Origin: Leptotrichia trevisanii DSM 22070
GTDB taxonomy: Bacteria > Fusobacteriota > Fusobacteriia > Fusobacteriales > Leptotrichiaceae
Length of the DNA: 64,000 nt
Assembly (NCBI RefSeq): GCF_000482505.1
Contig: NZ_AXVL01000009.1
Span: forward strand, 1 to 64,000
Reading direction: 5' to 3'
The stretch's first letter is position 1, and each line of letters starts with the position of its first letter. A program made the translations under genes and the position numbers. Below, in pieces: positions 16,737 to 25,601 of the stretch. A model generated the notes under the pieces. It ran no database searches, was not told the origin of the DNA, and was given only the letters and a program-made list of their open reading frames with translations.

Positions 16737-18335
16737 CTATCTTCCTTCTGCTACAATCTTATCCATCCATTTAAATAACTCATCCAGATCATAGTCTCCT
16801 GAATGCGGAGTTGCCCAAGGCGACGCAAAATCAACCTTTTTCCCAAGATTTTCCAATTTTATGGCAAGTATCGCAGGTATTGCAAGTGAAGTATCTTTGT
16901 CAATTGCTCCGTGTCTTATTCTCCAGTATTTTACTTTTGAACTTCCAATATAATCCATTGGATTCATCATTTTTATTATTTTTTTATCAGCCATCGTTCC
17001 ATTTACTGTCGAATGTTCCAGCATATATTCTGTAAAATGCTTATTATTTGTAGTTTTGTCTCCAAATTCATTGTTTTCTCCTGTTGACAAGTCCACATTA
17101 TCAAAGGCTCCAGGCGTTTTTTGCCTTCCCATATAAGCTATGTATTTATCATAATCCAAATCTACAACTTTCCCATTTTTTATTGTCAAAAAGTCAAATT
17201 CCGATAAATCAATTCCTTTTTTCAAAGCCACATTTGCAGAATCAATGTAATACTGTTTAATCTGATTTTTAAAACTTCCATTTCCATCTTTGTCCAATGT
17301 CAAAAGTTTACCATTTTTGTCCTTCAATTTCAAACTATTCACATAATCAGGAAACATTTTTTTCAAGTCGTTTGAACGTGAAATTTCATCATCAGTCAAT
17401 GTACCCTCAGTGTATTTTCTTTCCACATTGTAATCTAACATTGTAATATCAATTTTTTTATATGTTTTCACATCGTTGAACATCCATTCGTAAGCTGTAT
17501 TCGCATTCTCCAAGTTAGTTATTGGGCAATAAGCTGACACGGCGTAAATATCATCTCTTGCATTCAATGCACCAATTTCCTTTAGATACGGCTCATAATC
17601 CCTATTATTCCCAGTTGCACCAAGTAAAGCTGAAACACCTCCTCCAGCACTTGTCCCGTTGGAAATAATTCTATCCGCCCTTCCTGGCATTTTACCATCA
17701 TTGTAACGCAAATATCTGACAGCTGCCTTCAAATCTACAATTACGGCAGGTGCTTTTCCTGTGTATTTTCCATCCTTTTCCAAAGTTCTACCTCTAGCTC
17801 CAGGACTTGCCACAACATACCCATTTGACAGTGCAACTAATGAAGCATCAGGATTTCCGTCTCTTCCGTTTCCAGGAACTCCAGCGGCTCCAGGCATATA
17901 TCCTCCAATAGTATTCGGGAAAAATATTGGTGCAGTTTTTGCATTATATTTTCCAACTGATTTATTTTTAAAATATTCTTCTGGAATATAGATATTTATA
18001 GTTTGATACGCAATATCAACTGGTTTTGCAACATAAACTATATTTTCATAAGCACGATATGTAACTGTTTTTCCATTAACAGTAGCTGTTTTCGTCGTAT
18101 AACTTTTATTTACATCAAAATTTAAATTATAACCATTTTCTGTTTTATTTGTTATCATATCTTCGGTTATTACTTTTTTATTCATAGGTGCTCCCATTTG
18201 TGGCTTTTTATCTTCGTTTTTATTTACTTCAACATTTTTATGATTTTTACTAGAATCTACTAATCCTCTTTCATTATCAGTAGCCATTGAAAAAGCTGAA
18301 ACCAATAGACTTAATATAATTAATTTTTTTCTCAT
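16737..18335 (-). CDS. Secreted subtype B tannase-like alpha/beta hydrolase
   Basis: 532 residues. A signal peptide (KKLIILSLLVSAFSMA) is followed by a charged linker to about 50. The hydrolase domain has the nucleophile elbow GTSAGGG (Ser229) preceded by a GYVVASPGARGR segment, and the late acid/base residues Asp481 in DKDTS and His511 in PHSGDYD. The spacing and the DELFKW end fit subtype B tannases such as those described from Lactobacillus plantarum and Fusobacterium nucleatum, which hydrolyse gallic-acid esters. The actual substrate may be another phenolic ester. First gene of a two-gene transcript with the histidine kinase that follows. Confidence 0.8.
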   Translation of the reverse strand: MRKKLIILSLLVSAFSMATDNERGLVDSSKNHKNVEVNKNEDKKPQMGAPMNKKVITEDMITNKTENGYNLNFDVNKSYTTKTATVNGKTVTYRAYENIVYVAKPVDIAYQTINIYIPEEYFKNKSVGKYNAKTAPIFFPNTIGGYMPGAAGVPGNGRDGNPDASLVALSNGYVVASPGARGRTLEKDGKYTGKAPAVIVDLKAAVRYLRYNDGKMPGRADRIISNGTSAGGGVSALLGATGNNRDYEPYLKEIGALNARDDIYAVSAYCPITNLENANTAYEWMFNDVKTYKKIDITMLDYNVERKYTEGTLTDDEISRSNDLKKMFPDYVNSLKLKDKNGKLLTLDKDGNGSFKNQIKQYYIDSANVALKKGIDLSEFDFLTIKNGKVVDLDYDKYIAYMGRQKTPGAFDNVDLSTGENNEFGDKTTNNKHFTEYMLEHSTVNGTMADKKIIKMMNPMDYIGSSKVKYWRIRHGAIDKDTSLAIPAILAIKLENLGKKVDFASPWATPHSGDYDLDELFKWMDKIVAEGR

Positions 18336-18505
18336 AAATTCTCTTTCTATTTTACTACATTTTATTTTTTAACAAAAACCTTATAATATTTCCCATTAGA
18401 GTAATAGATTTATTATAAATCCTATTTAATAAGGAATCTTAACTCTTTACCAGAAAATAAATAAAATATCTTTTCAAATTTTTTAGTGTACTATAAATAA
18501 TAAAT

Positions 18506-18539
18506 AAAAAAGGACATAAGTATAAAACCTATGCCTTTT
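18506..18539 (-). terminator. Terminator of the infA-rplQ operon
   Basis: Minus strand AAAAGGCATAGG (18539-18528) pairs with TATGTCCTTTTT (18517-18506, one bulge) and runs into Ts. It lies just after rplQ. Confidence 0.75.
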
Positions 18540-18554
18540 GGTTATTTATAAAAA

Positions 18555-18929
18555 TTATACTAATTCAATAATTGCCAATTCAGCTGAATCTCCACGTCTA
18601 ACAGCTGTTTTGATGATTCTTGTATAACCACCATTTCTTTCAGCATATTTAGGTGCAATTTCATTAAAGATTTTTGCAACTGCTCCTTCATTTCTTAAAA
18701 ATGCAAAAGCCTGTCTTCTCAAATGCACTCTTCTTGCTGCATCAGTTGAATTATTATATTTTTTCCCTAAAGTAATTGCTTTCTCAGCAAATTTTCTTAA
18801 TTCTTTAGCACGAGTTACTGTTGTTTCAATTTGTTCATGTTCTACTAAAGAAATTGTCATATTTTTAAGCATAGCTAATCTGTGATCAGTTCTTCTACCC
18901 AGTTTTCTATATGATTTATTATGATTCAT
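18555..18929 (-). CDS. rplQ: 50S ribosomal protein L17
   Basis: 124 residues. The N-terminus [20 protein letters not shown] is diagnostic, and the C-terminal [26 protein letters not shown] is complete. A large-subunit protein near the exit tunnel. Last gene of the conserved operon, 54 bp after rpoA, followed by a terminator. Confidence 0.98.
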   Translation of the reverse strand: MNHNKSYRKLGRRTDHRLAMLKNMTISLVEHEQIETTVTRAKELRKFAEKAITLGKKYNNSTDAARRVHLRRQAFAFLRNEGAVAKIFNEIAPKYAERNGGYTRIIKTAVRRGDSAELAIIELV

Positions 18930-18982
18930 TTTCCCTCCTCGTTTAAGATTTTATTCTAAATTCTGGTTTAATTTTTATATGA

Positions 18983-19957
18983 TTATTCATCATTACTTGG
19001 ATTATCACCTAAATCGTAACCAAGTTCCTTCATTTTATCAATAATTTCATTTAGCGATTTCTTCCCTAAATTCTTAATTTTCAATAATTCATTATAAGTC
19101 ATTGAAGTTAAATCTGAAATTGTATTTACTCCCGCTTTCTTCAAGCAGTTATAAGAACGTACTGTAAAGTCAAGCTCTTCGATTTTCATATCTTCAATGT
19201 TATTTTCATTTTCAGCATCAGTTTCTGTCAATTCATCTTCACTATCTCTGTATTTACTCATACTGTTTCCAATATTTGTAAATGGTTCCAAATGCCAAGT
19301 TAATAACTCTACTGCATAAGATAAAGCATCTTTAATTTCGATACTTCCATCTGTTGCAATTTCCAAAATTAACTTGTCATAGTTTGTAACACGTCCAACC
19401 ATAGTATCTTCAACACTATAATTTACTCTTTTAATAGGTGTATAAATTGCATCAACTGCTAAATATCCTATTGGCCATCCATCCGTATTAATTTCATCAG
19501 AAACTACAAATCCTTCTCCAGAATCAACAAGGAATTCTATGTCAATCTGTTTATCAGTTGTTACTGTCATAATAACCTGCTCAGGATTTATAACCCTCAA
19601 TCCTGGTTCTACTTGAATATCTGCTGCTGTAATTACAGCTGGTCCTTTTACTGAAAGTGTCATTTTCTTTTCACCAGGTTCATCAGCTTCAACTACTATT
19701 TCCTTTACGTTCAAAATAATGTCTGTAACTGCTTCTTTTGCGCCCTCAATTGTAGAAAATTCATTTAGCACACCTTCAATTTTAATTCCTTTTATTGCAG
19801 TCCCTGGAATTGATGATAATAATATTCTTCTAAGTGCATTTCCAATAGTATTTCCATATCCTCTGTATAGAGGCTCTAGTGTGTACTTTGCTGTATAATT
19901 ATCTTCTTTTTCTTCAGTTAATCTTACATTTTTAGCTATTTTTTCAATATTTAACAA
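18983..19957 (-). CDS. rpoA: DNA-directed RNA polymerase alpha subunit
   Basis: 324 residues. The N-terminal assembly domain has the GNTIGNALRRILLSSIPG motif. A linker rich in Asp/Glu/Asn (about 235-255) leads to the C-terminal domain with LDFTVRSYNCLKKAGVNT and the NLGKKSLNEI helix that contacts UP elements and activators. It dimerises to seed polymerase assembly. Standard position between rpsD and rplQ. Confidence 0.98.
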   Translation of the reverse strand: MLNIEKIAKNVRLTEEKEDNYTAKYTLEPLYRGYGNTIGNALRRILLSSIPGTAIKGIKIEGVLNEFSTIEGAKEAVTDIILNVKEIVVEADEPGEKKMTLSVKGPAVITAADIQVEPGLRVINPEQVIMTVTTDKQIDIEFLVDSGEGFVVSDEINTDGWPIGYLAVDAIYTPIKRVNYSVEDTMVGRVTNYDKLILEIATDGSIEIKDALSYAVELLTWHLEPFTNIGNSMSKYRDSEDELTETDAENENNIEDMKIEELDFTVRSYNCLKKAGVNTISDLTSMTYNELLKIKNLGKKSLNEIIDKMKELGYDLGDNPSNDE

Positions 19958-19987
19958 GCTAATTCATCTCCTCCGATTAAAATATTA

Positions 19988-20575
19988 TTATCTAGAGTAG
20001 AACTCGATAATCATCGCTTCGTCAACTTCAAAGTCAACTGCATCTCTTCCTGGATTTTCTAACACTTTAGCTGTTAAAGCTCCTTCTTCAAGTGATAACC
20101 ATCCTGGAACTGTTTTTTGTCCAACAGACTCTTTAATTAAAGCTAATTCTTTAGAATCTTCCTTAACTGTAATTACATCACCTTGTTTTACTCTATATGA
20201 TGCAATATTTACTCTTTTCCCATTGATTAAGATATGTCCGTGACTTACAATTTGTCTTGCTTGTCTTCTTGTAGCACCGAACCCCAATCTGTAAATTACG
20301 TTATCTAATCTTCTTTCAAGATATTGAAGTAAAAGTTCACCTGTTACTCCTTCTTTTCTTGTTGCTTCTTCATATAATTTATAGAATTGTTTTTCCATTA
20401 CTCCATAAACGAATTTTACTTTTTGTTTTTCTCTTTGTTGTGTTCCATATTCAGTTAATTTTCTATTTGCATTTGGTCTAATATTTCTATTTGATTTTTT
20501 GTTTACCCCTAAAACAATAGGATCTAAACCAAGATTTCTACATCTTTTTAACACAGGCTGTCTATCTCTTGCCAT
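19988..20575 (-). CDS. rpsD: 30S ribosomal protein S4
   Basis: 195 residues. An S4 domain is visible (RRLDNVIYRLGFGATRRQAR, then VSHGHILINGKRVN). It nucleates 16S 5'-domain assembly and in many bacteria represses its own operon by binding the leader. The N-terminus RDRQPVLKRCRNLGLDP lacks the zinc-binding cysteines found in some S4 proteins (a C- form). Confidence 0.98.
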   Translation of the reverse strand: MARDRQPVLKRCRNLGLDPIVLGVNKKSNRNIRPNANRKLTEYGTQQREKQKVKFVYGVMEKQFYKLYEEATRKEGVTGELLLQYLERRLDNVIYRLGFGATRRQARQIVSHGHILINGKRVNIASYRVKQGDVITVKEDSKELALIKESVGQKTVPGWLSLEEGALTAKVLENPGRDAVDFEVDEAMIIEFYSR

Positions 20576-20603
20576 TTATCTTTTTCCTCCTTAGTTTATA
20601 AAA

Positions 20604-20993
20604 TTACGGTCTTCTCTTTTTAGGTGGTCTTGCACCATTATGAGGTACTGGAGTTATATCAACTATTCTTGTTACTTCTAATCCAGTAGCCTGTATTGAT
20701 CTAATAGAAGCTTCTCTTCCAGATCCAGGTCCTTTTATTTTGATTTCGATTTGTTTCATACCATTTTCAATTGCAACTTGAGCTGCTTGTTCAGCTGCGA
20801 TTTGAGCTGCAAATGGAGTTCCTTTTTTAGTTCCTTTGAACCCTGAAGTTCCTCCTGATTTCCAGATTACTACTTTACCTTCTGAATCTGTTATAGTAAC
20901 AACAGTATTATTAAAAGTAGAATGTATATATGCTATTCCATTAGGAATATTTTTTAATTTTTTCTTTTTTGAAGTTGCTGGTTTTTTTGCCAC
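20604..20993 (-). CDS. rpsK: 30S ribosomal protein S11
   Basis: 129 residues. Family core includes [32 protein letters not shown] and the C-terminal [18 protein letters not shown]. Platform protein of the small subunit next to the Shine-Dalgarno cleft. In the usual order between rpsM and rpsD with a 28-31 bp gap on each side. Confidence 0.98.
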   Translation of the reverse strand: MAKKPATSKKKKLKNIPNGIAYIHSTFNNTVVTITDSEGKVVIWKSGGTSGFKGTKKGTPFAAQIAAEQAAQVAIENGMKQIEIKIKGPGSGREASIRSIQATGLEVTRIVDITPVPHNGARPPKKRRP

Positions 20994-21024
20994 TTATGGT
21001 TTCCTCCTTTAACTTAATAGTTTA

Positions 21025-21390
21025 TTATTTTTTCTTAGCAATTGCCATTCTAACTGGCCCTTTTCTAGTTCTTGCATTTGTTTTAGTTTTTTGTCCTCTT
21101 ACAGGTAATCCATTTCTATGTCTTAACCCTCTGTAACTCTTAATATCAAGTAGACGTTTGATGTTAAGTCTGATTTCTTTTCTTAACTCTCCTTCAATTT
21201 TGTACTCTTCCACAGCAGCTCTTATTTTTGCCACTTGTTCTTCTGTCAAGTCTTTCACTTTTGTATCTCTGTCGATACCAGTTGCTCCTAAAATTTTGTT
21301 TGAAGTGCTTCTACCGATTCCAAAAATATATGTTAAAGAAACTTCTACTCTTTTATTTCTTGGAATATCTACTCCTGCTATTCTAGCCAA
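21025..21390 (-). CDS. rpsM: 30S ribosomal protein S13
   Basis: 121 residues. [20 protein letters not shown] start, the [11 protein letters not shown] helix-two-turns-helix, [21 protein letters not shown] and a basic tail ending KKK. It contacts the P-site tRNA and the 50S subunit. About 210 bp separate it from rpmJ, a longer gap than elsewhere in the operon, in which I see no gene. Confidence 0.98.
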   Translation of the reverse strand: MARIAGVDIPRNKRVEVSLTYIFGIGRSTSNKILGATGIDRDTKVKDLTEEQVAKIRAAVEEYKIEGELRKEIRLNIKRLLDIKSYRGLRHRNGLPVRGQKTKTNARTRKGPVRMAIAKKK

Positions 21391-21601
21391 ATTTTTTCCT
21401 CCTCGTTTTGATATTTTTAATCTTCTTCAATATGCCCTCACATACACAATATAAGGAATAAGCCCTACAGCTAAACATACCTTTACAATCTTTATTTCAA
21501 TATCCATAGTAATTTGTTTTTATTTAATCTATATATATTTTAATAAAAATGTTTTTAGGTTTATTAATCTGTTATTCTTTAAAATAAAAAATATTTTAAA
21601 A

Positions 21602-21715
21602 CTATCCTTGTATTTGTTTATGTTTAGGGTTTTCGCATATTACTCTTACTTTTCCGTGACGTTTAACGATTTTACATTTGTCACAAATAGGTTTTACTGA
21701 AGCTTTTACTTTCAC
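21602..21715 (-). CDS. rpmJ: 50S ribosomal protein L36
   Basis: 37 residues read from the minus strand, starting at GTG 21715-21713 after the RBS GGAAGGAGGG and ending at TAG. The protein starts with [15 protein letters not shown] and ends [10 protein letters not shown]. It has the L36 zinc ligands Cys-x2-Cys, a third Cys (VICEN) and His (PKHKQ), so it is the zinc-binding (C+) form. It lies between infA and rpsM, its conserved location. Confidence 0.95.
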   Translation of the reverse strand: MKVKASVKPICDKCKIVKRHGKVRVICENPKHKQIQG

Positions 21716-21736
21716 TAAAAACCCTCCTTCCAACTG

Positions 21737-21955
21737 TTATTTTTTTCTATATACAATTCTACCTCTTGACAAGTCATACGGAGAAACTTCAACCGTAACC
21801 TTATCTCCTGGCAAAATTTTTATATAGTTCATTCTCATTTTTCCTGAGATATGTCCTAAAACTTCGTGTCCATTTTCGAGCCTTACTTGAAACATTGCAT
21901 TTGGCAATGCCTCGATTATTTCACCTTCCAGCTCAAGAACATCCTGTTTTGCCAT
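21737..21955 (-). CDS. infA: Translation initiation factor IF-1
   Basis: 72 residues, exact family length. An S1-like OB fold with [33 protein letters not shown] and the C-terminal [12 protein letters not shown]. It blocks the A site during initiation. First gene of the infA-rpmJ-rpsM-rpsK-rpsD-rpoA-rplQ transcript, with a consensus-like promoter about 110 nt upstream. Confidence 0.98.
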   Translation of the reverse strand: MAKQDVLELEGEIIEALPNAMFQVRLENGHEVLGHISGKMRMNYIKILPGDKVTVEVSPYDLSRGRIVYRKK

Positions 21956-22073
21956 AAATAATCACCTCGGATCCTTTCTATTATAACAAAAAAATAACTA
22001 AATGTCCAGTTTTTTTAACATTTAATTTTTATCAAATCAAAAAAACAATACACATTTGATTATTTACCCTATC

Positions 22074-22102
22074 ATAATACAGTATTTATCACATTTTGTC
22101 AA
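22074..22102 (-). promoter_or_regulatory. Promoter of the infA-rplQ operon
   Basis: On the minus strand TTGACA (22102-22097), 17-bp spacer and TATTAT (22079-22074). It is the best promoter match upstream of infA. Confidence 0.75.
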
Positions 22103-22243
22103 TTATTTTTATTTTACAGCATTTATTTACAATTTTTTACTAAGACTTATCATAATCTGTACTCAAGTCCCTTTAAATCCGAACAAAAATTAAGTACATT
22201 TAATAATTTATCATATTTTAATTTATAGCTATTTTTACTTTCT

Positions 22244-22870
22244 TTATTTCTTAATACTCCTAAAAATCCTGTACCCAGCATTAATTTCCAGCGTTTCACA
22301 ATTTCCAAAAACTTCCTCAAGTTTTTTCTGCGTACTTTTTGCCCCATGCTTCGTCTGAATCACACAGTAAAATTCCCCATTTTTATTTAAGTGCTCAAAA
22401 CTTTTTTCATAAATCTGAAAAATTGTTTGCTTTCCAGCCCGAATTGGTGGATTGGATAAAATCACATCAAACTTTTCAGAAATATTATCAAACACAAAAG
22501 ACTTCCTCACTTCAAAATCATTATTTTCATCCTTTACAACTTCATTTTTTAAAAGATTTTCTGTTGTAAGCTCCAAAGCCCGCTCATTTACATCCGACGA
22601 CATAGTTTTTACATTTTCAAAAAACGCTTTAACAATAACTGTCACAACTCCGTATCCACAGCCAATATCAAGCACATCAAATTTTTGATTTTTTTTGTTC
22701 ATATTTCCTCTCAAAAACACTTTTAACATAACATCTGTCCCAAAATCCACCTTTGTCTTTGAAAATACTCCATTATCTGTCACAAATTCAAATTTTTTAT
22801 TTTCTATTTCGTATTTTATTATTTTCCTATCTGACTTCACTTCCTGCTTTTCTGAAAAGTAATGGCTCAT
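22244..22870 (-). CDS. Class I SAM methyltransferase, RsmC-like
   Basis: 208 residues. The SAM-binding loop DIGCGYGVV and the catalytic NPP motif (LSNPPIRAG) identify an N- or exocyclic-amine methyltransferase of the RsmC/MTS family. In E. coli RsmC methylates G1207 of 16S rRNA. At this length it is the single-domain version without RsmC's N-terminal pseudo-domain, so the exact rRNA target is inferred. It begins MSHYFSEKQEVKSDRKIIKYE and has RBS TTAGGAGG. Upstream of the ribosomal operon on the same strand. Confidence 0.85.
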   Translation of the reverse strand: MSHYFSEKQEVKSDRKIIKYEIENKKFEFVTDNGVFSKTKVDFGTDVMLKVFLRGNMNKKNQKFDVLDIGCGYGVVTVIVKAFFENVKTMSSDVNERALELTTENLLKNEVVKDENNDFEVRKSFVFDNISEKFDVILSNPPIRAGKQTIFQIYEKSFEHLNKNGEFYCVIQTKHGAKSTQKKLEEVFGNCETLEINAGYRIFRSIKK

Positions 22871-22936
22871 TACCAGTTTCCTCCTAATTTTTCTATTTTT
22901 TATTTTAAGTTTATTTTATCACTGAATTTCAATTAT

Positions 22937-23836
22937 TCATAATACTCCCCCTGCTGTATTATCAAAATCACTTTTACCTTTCAATACTTTTACTATATCC
23001 AAGAATAAATCTGTAAACGATGAATCAGTATACTGTACATTTTCTCTTATATATCTTATTTTTGTAACGCCATTTTTAATTTCATATACTCTTATTGGCT
23101 TATAATAAGCATATCTATCAGTTATATAAATTCTTGTTGTCTTTTTTTCATCTCCAACCAGCTTCAAATAATTTTTAACTTGTTTAACCAGACTGTTTAA
23201 CCCTTCGCCGTTAACTGAATATTTTACTGAAATATCAATCACTTGATCAATTTCACCAGAAAATTCCTTTACATCAAAATCATCATCATACTGTTTTGGT
23301 TTTTTAAATTCTGTAATACTTACCGAATCTATCATAGGTAACTTTTTTATTATTTTTTTCATTTCTTCCTTATCTTTTATCTTGGAAAAATATGAACTAT
23401 ATACAATATTACGTGGTTCCCAGTAATAAATTGTCATAAAATTGACAAACTTTACAGATTGAAAAAATATTAATATCATAAAAAAGATAGATTTCCACTT
23501 TTTTCTTTTTATTTCCTGAAAAATTAGTATTGCCATCTGCACTGCTAACAATAAAATCAAATAAGCGATAACAGCGATATTAAATCTTTTATTTAAATCC
23601 CTATAACTCGAATATTTTATAAAAAACATCATAAAACCGGCAATAAAACTTGTTATGTACTTATTGCCTTCCATTTTTATGCCATTTACGCAAATTAGAA
23701 AAAATATCCCTGTAATAATTACCAGCAGATATATTCCTGTAAGTTTTCCCGATTCCCCATTATTCAGCAACATAAAGAGTTTTCCCATTAATAGCAAATA
23801 TCCCAAATACCAGTATGAAATACTTATTTTATTCAT
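22937..23836 (-). CDS. Membrane protein of unknown function
   Basis: 299 residues, family not recognised. About five hydrophobic segments fill residues 6-150, followed by a soluble C-terminal domain (160-299) with several beta-like stretches and no cysteine pairs or catalytic motif. The organisation (membrane half plus globular half) suggests an envelope or sensing role but nothing more can be said. It lies just upstream of the rRNA methyltransferase gene on the same strand, separated by 66 bp. Confidence 0.6.
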   Translation of the reverse strand: MNKISISYWYLGYLLLMGKLFMLLNNGESGKLTGIYLLVIITGIFFLICVNGIKMEGNKYITSFIAGFMMFFIKYSSYRDLNKRFNIAVIAYLILLLAVQMAILIFQEIKRKKWKSIFFMILIFFQSVKFVNFMTIYYWEPRNIVYSSYFSKIKDKEEMKKIIKKLPMIDSVSITEFKKPKQYDDDFDVKEFSGEIDQVIDISVKYSVNGEGLNSLVKQVKNYLKLVGDEKKTTRIYITDRYAYYKPIRVYEIKNGVTKIRYIRENVQYTDSSFTDLFLDIVKVLKGKSDFDNTAGGVL

Positions 23837-23967
23837 TATGAAATTCTCCCATTTTCTTCATTTTTACTATTATAACATATTTTTCACAGTTACATATCCA
23901 TTTTTTATCTTGCAAATATTTTTTCAAAAACAACTTTATTTTAAAATTATTGCATATACAAAACTTC

Positions 23968-23996
23968 TTGCATTCTTATAAATTTTTTTATATAAT
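23968..23996 (+). promoter_or_regulatory. Promoter of the HMA-domain gene
   Basis: TTGCAT (23968-23973), 17-bp spacer, TATAAT (23991-23996). No CsoR/CopY operator was recognised. Confidence 0.65.
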
Positions 23997-24067
23997 AAAC
24001 TTAACACAAAACTATTAATTTAAAATTTTGTGTATAAATAAAAATAAAATTTTATGGAGGTTTTGAA

Positions 24068-24292
24068 ATGATTAAAAAACTTGTTGAAATAGAAGGACTG
24101 CACTGTGAAAATTGTGCTAAAAAAGTGGAAGACGCTTTATATGGACTGCCAGAAGTGGAAAATGTGGAAGTAAACCTTTCTAATAAAAATGCAAAAGTTA
24201 CTTTAAACGAAGAAGTTGACGATTTGCTGATAGCGGATATAATTAATGGTGCTGGACATTATAAAGTGAAGGATGTTACAGAAATTTCTTAA
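24068..24292 (+). CDS. Heavy-metal-associated (CopZ-like) protein
   Basis: 74 residues: a single ferredoxin-like HMA domain. The metal loop is GLHCENCAKKVE, a variant of GMxCxxC in which Met is Leu and His precedes the first Cys. Such proteins bind Cu(I) and hand it to copper P-type ATPases. No ATPase is nearby. The RBS TGGAGG lies 7 nt from ATG. Metal specificity cannot be settled from the sequence. Confidence 0.88.
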   Translation: MIKKLVEIEGLHCENCAKKVEDALYGLPEVENVEVNLSNKNAKVTLNEEVDDLLIADIINGAGHYKVKDVTEIS

Positions 24293-24346
24293 TCTTTTTA
24301 TTAATTATTTATTTGCAAAAAATTAAAAAATTTATTTTAAATTGAG

Positions 24347-24375
24347 TTGATTTTTTTATTATAAAATGTTATAAT
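24347..24375 (+). promoter_or_regulatory. Promoter of candidate small RNA
   Basis: TTGATT (24347-24352), 17-bp spacer, TATAAT (24370-24375) with an extended -10 (TGT before it). Confidence 0.65.
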
Positions 24376-24381
24376 GTTAAC

Positions 24382-24455
24382 GTAAAAGAATAGAAATTCT
24401 CATTGTAATGTACAAATCAAAAGAGAGCTAACCTCCAAAGTAAGCTCTCTTTTTT
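24382..24455 (+). ncRNA. Candidate small RNA with CCUCC loop
   Basis: About 74 nt from the predicted start to an intrinsic terminator. The terminator stem AGAGAGCT (24422-24429) pairs with AGCTCTCT (24443-24450) and ends in a T run. Its 13-nt loop contains ACCTCC, complementary to Shine-Dalgarno sequences (GGAGGU). No start codon with an RBS occurs inside. C-rich loops that pair with mRNA ribosome-binding sites are a known design in bacterial sRNAs; function here is inferred only. Confidence 0.5.
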
Positions 24456-24649
24456 AGTTATTTCCAAAATTCTTGAATTAAAATTATTACTATCTGTAAT
24501 AAAATTATAACTAATACTAAATCCCATTTAAAAATAGGAATAAATTTTTATAATAGAGTTGTTTAATAGCTAATTCATAATCATTAAATTATTTTTTAGA
24601 TATCTTGATTAATAAATATTTTTTTATTATGTTTTTTCTTTTTATTCTC

Positions 24650-24832
24650 GTAGGATTGCTCATTGCCGCAAAACCTTACCTTGCAATAAAGATTTATCCT
24701 AATAATTAAAATTATGGCAAGATTGCTACGCAATAACCTATGGCTAGTCTACGACATTTTTCTGCACTGACAAAAAACTCGCTATGCTCAAACAGTTTTG
24801 CCAGTACAAAAAAATGCTCCGACAGGTTATTT
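24650..24832. repeat. Palindromic intergenic repeat element
   Basis: AATAACCT (24731-24738) and AGGTTATT (24824-24831) enclose nested complementary pieces (GACATTTTT with AAAAATGC; TGACAAAA with TTTTGCCA) around a core ACTCGC-tat-GCTCAAACA. To the left, ATTGC/GCAAT hairpins and two related copies of GATTGC lie at 24655-24735. The same ACTCGC...GCTCAAACA core recurs inside 55405-55545, so this is a dispersed non-coding repeat. Confidence 0.5.
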
Positions 24833-25110
24833 ATACTAGAGTCTGATTGAAAGATGAAAATTATATTTTAATTATTTAAAAATATTAGATTTATACCTTT
24901 TATTAGAAAAATTTGTAATAATTTCGTTATTTAAACGGGGTTTAGTATGAAATTTTTATTACTAGCGTACGCATAACTATGACATCTCCTTTCTCAAGGA
25001 TTGATAAAATTATAACATCTATATATTTATTTTTTTAATGAATATGAAATTTTTTTACAAAAAAAAGATGATATTAAACAATTTTACTGTTCTTTATCAT
25101 CTTTTAAATT

Positions 25111-25563
25111 TTAAAAATTTTGTATAAACTTTTTATCTAACTCATTTAGTTTTTCTACGGATTCATACTGATATTCTTGAATTGATTTCATTAACTCTTT
25201 AAATTCATTTTCGTTATATTCTTTTATTAAGCTGTCCGAATTTTCACACTCTTTATTTTCAATCTGATACATTCTCTCAAAAAACTTTATCAATAATTTT
25301 TTAGTATTGTATAAATATTCATAATCAAAATCAGGATAATTATCTGAATGGATATACTCAAAAAGTTCATTTAAAAAATTTTCTTTAGCCTTGTAATCTT
25401 TTAAATCGAAGATATCTCCCAAATTAAATTTTTTTTCAAACTTTCCTTTAATATTTTGAGTTTCAACTCTCCACTCATTATTGCCTTCTGATTCAAATGT
25501 AATTTTGATATATTTTAATTCGTTTGAATGTACTAATTTTAAATTCAAATCATATTTTTTCAT
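25111..25563 (-). CDS. Hypothetical protein
   Basis: 150 residues, unrecognised. Acidic and Lys/Glu/Tyr/Phe-rich, with no signal peptide, membrane segment or cysteine motif. The N-terminal 55 residues look beta-rich; the C-terminal half is helical. RBS TAGGAGG precedes the ATG. It is the third of three closely spaced minus-strand genes (25111-26635), the other two being membrane-anchored. This arrangement could be an immunity or accessory module, but nothing in the sequence proves it. Confidence 0.55.
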   Translation of the reverse strand: MKKYDLNLKLVHSNELKYIKITFESEGNNEWRVETQNIKGKFEKKFNLGDIFDLKDYKAKENFLNELFEYIHSDNYPDFDYEYLYNTKKLLIKFFERMYQIENKECENSDSLIKEYNENEFKELMKSIQEYQYESVEKLNELDKKFIQNF

Positions 25564-25601
25564 AAATTCCTCCTAAATCTTAAAAATTTCGACTTTATAT
25601 G

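Larger units (their letters stand above)
24293..25110. other. 818-bp gene-free region with sRNA candidate and repeats
   Basis: No credible protein gene. In order it contains a consensus-like promoter and terminator bracketing a short transcript (24347-24455), a repeat with ATTGC/GCAAT hairpins (24650-24735), a long imperfect inverted repeat (24731-24832), and a segment with the 8-bp palindrome GCGTACGC (24965-24972) that carries a strong RBS on the minus strand before a 10-codon frame. It looks like a landing zone for repeated elements. Confidence 0.6.

Noticed and set aside
22150-22347. Minus-strand frame at the 3' end of the RsmC-like gene
   Set aside because: It overlaps the methyltransferase in another frame, has no SD and is basic low-complexity sequence, so it is a shadow.
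24908-24925. TTGTAAT followed by AATTTCG in the gene-free region near 24.9 kb
   Set aside because: Only the left half matches the operator, and no promoter or target gene is adjacent.
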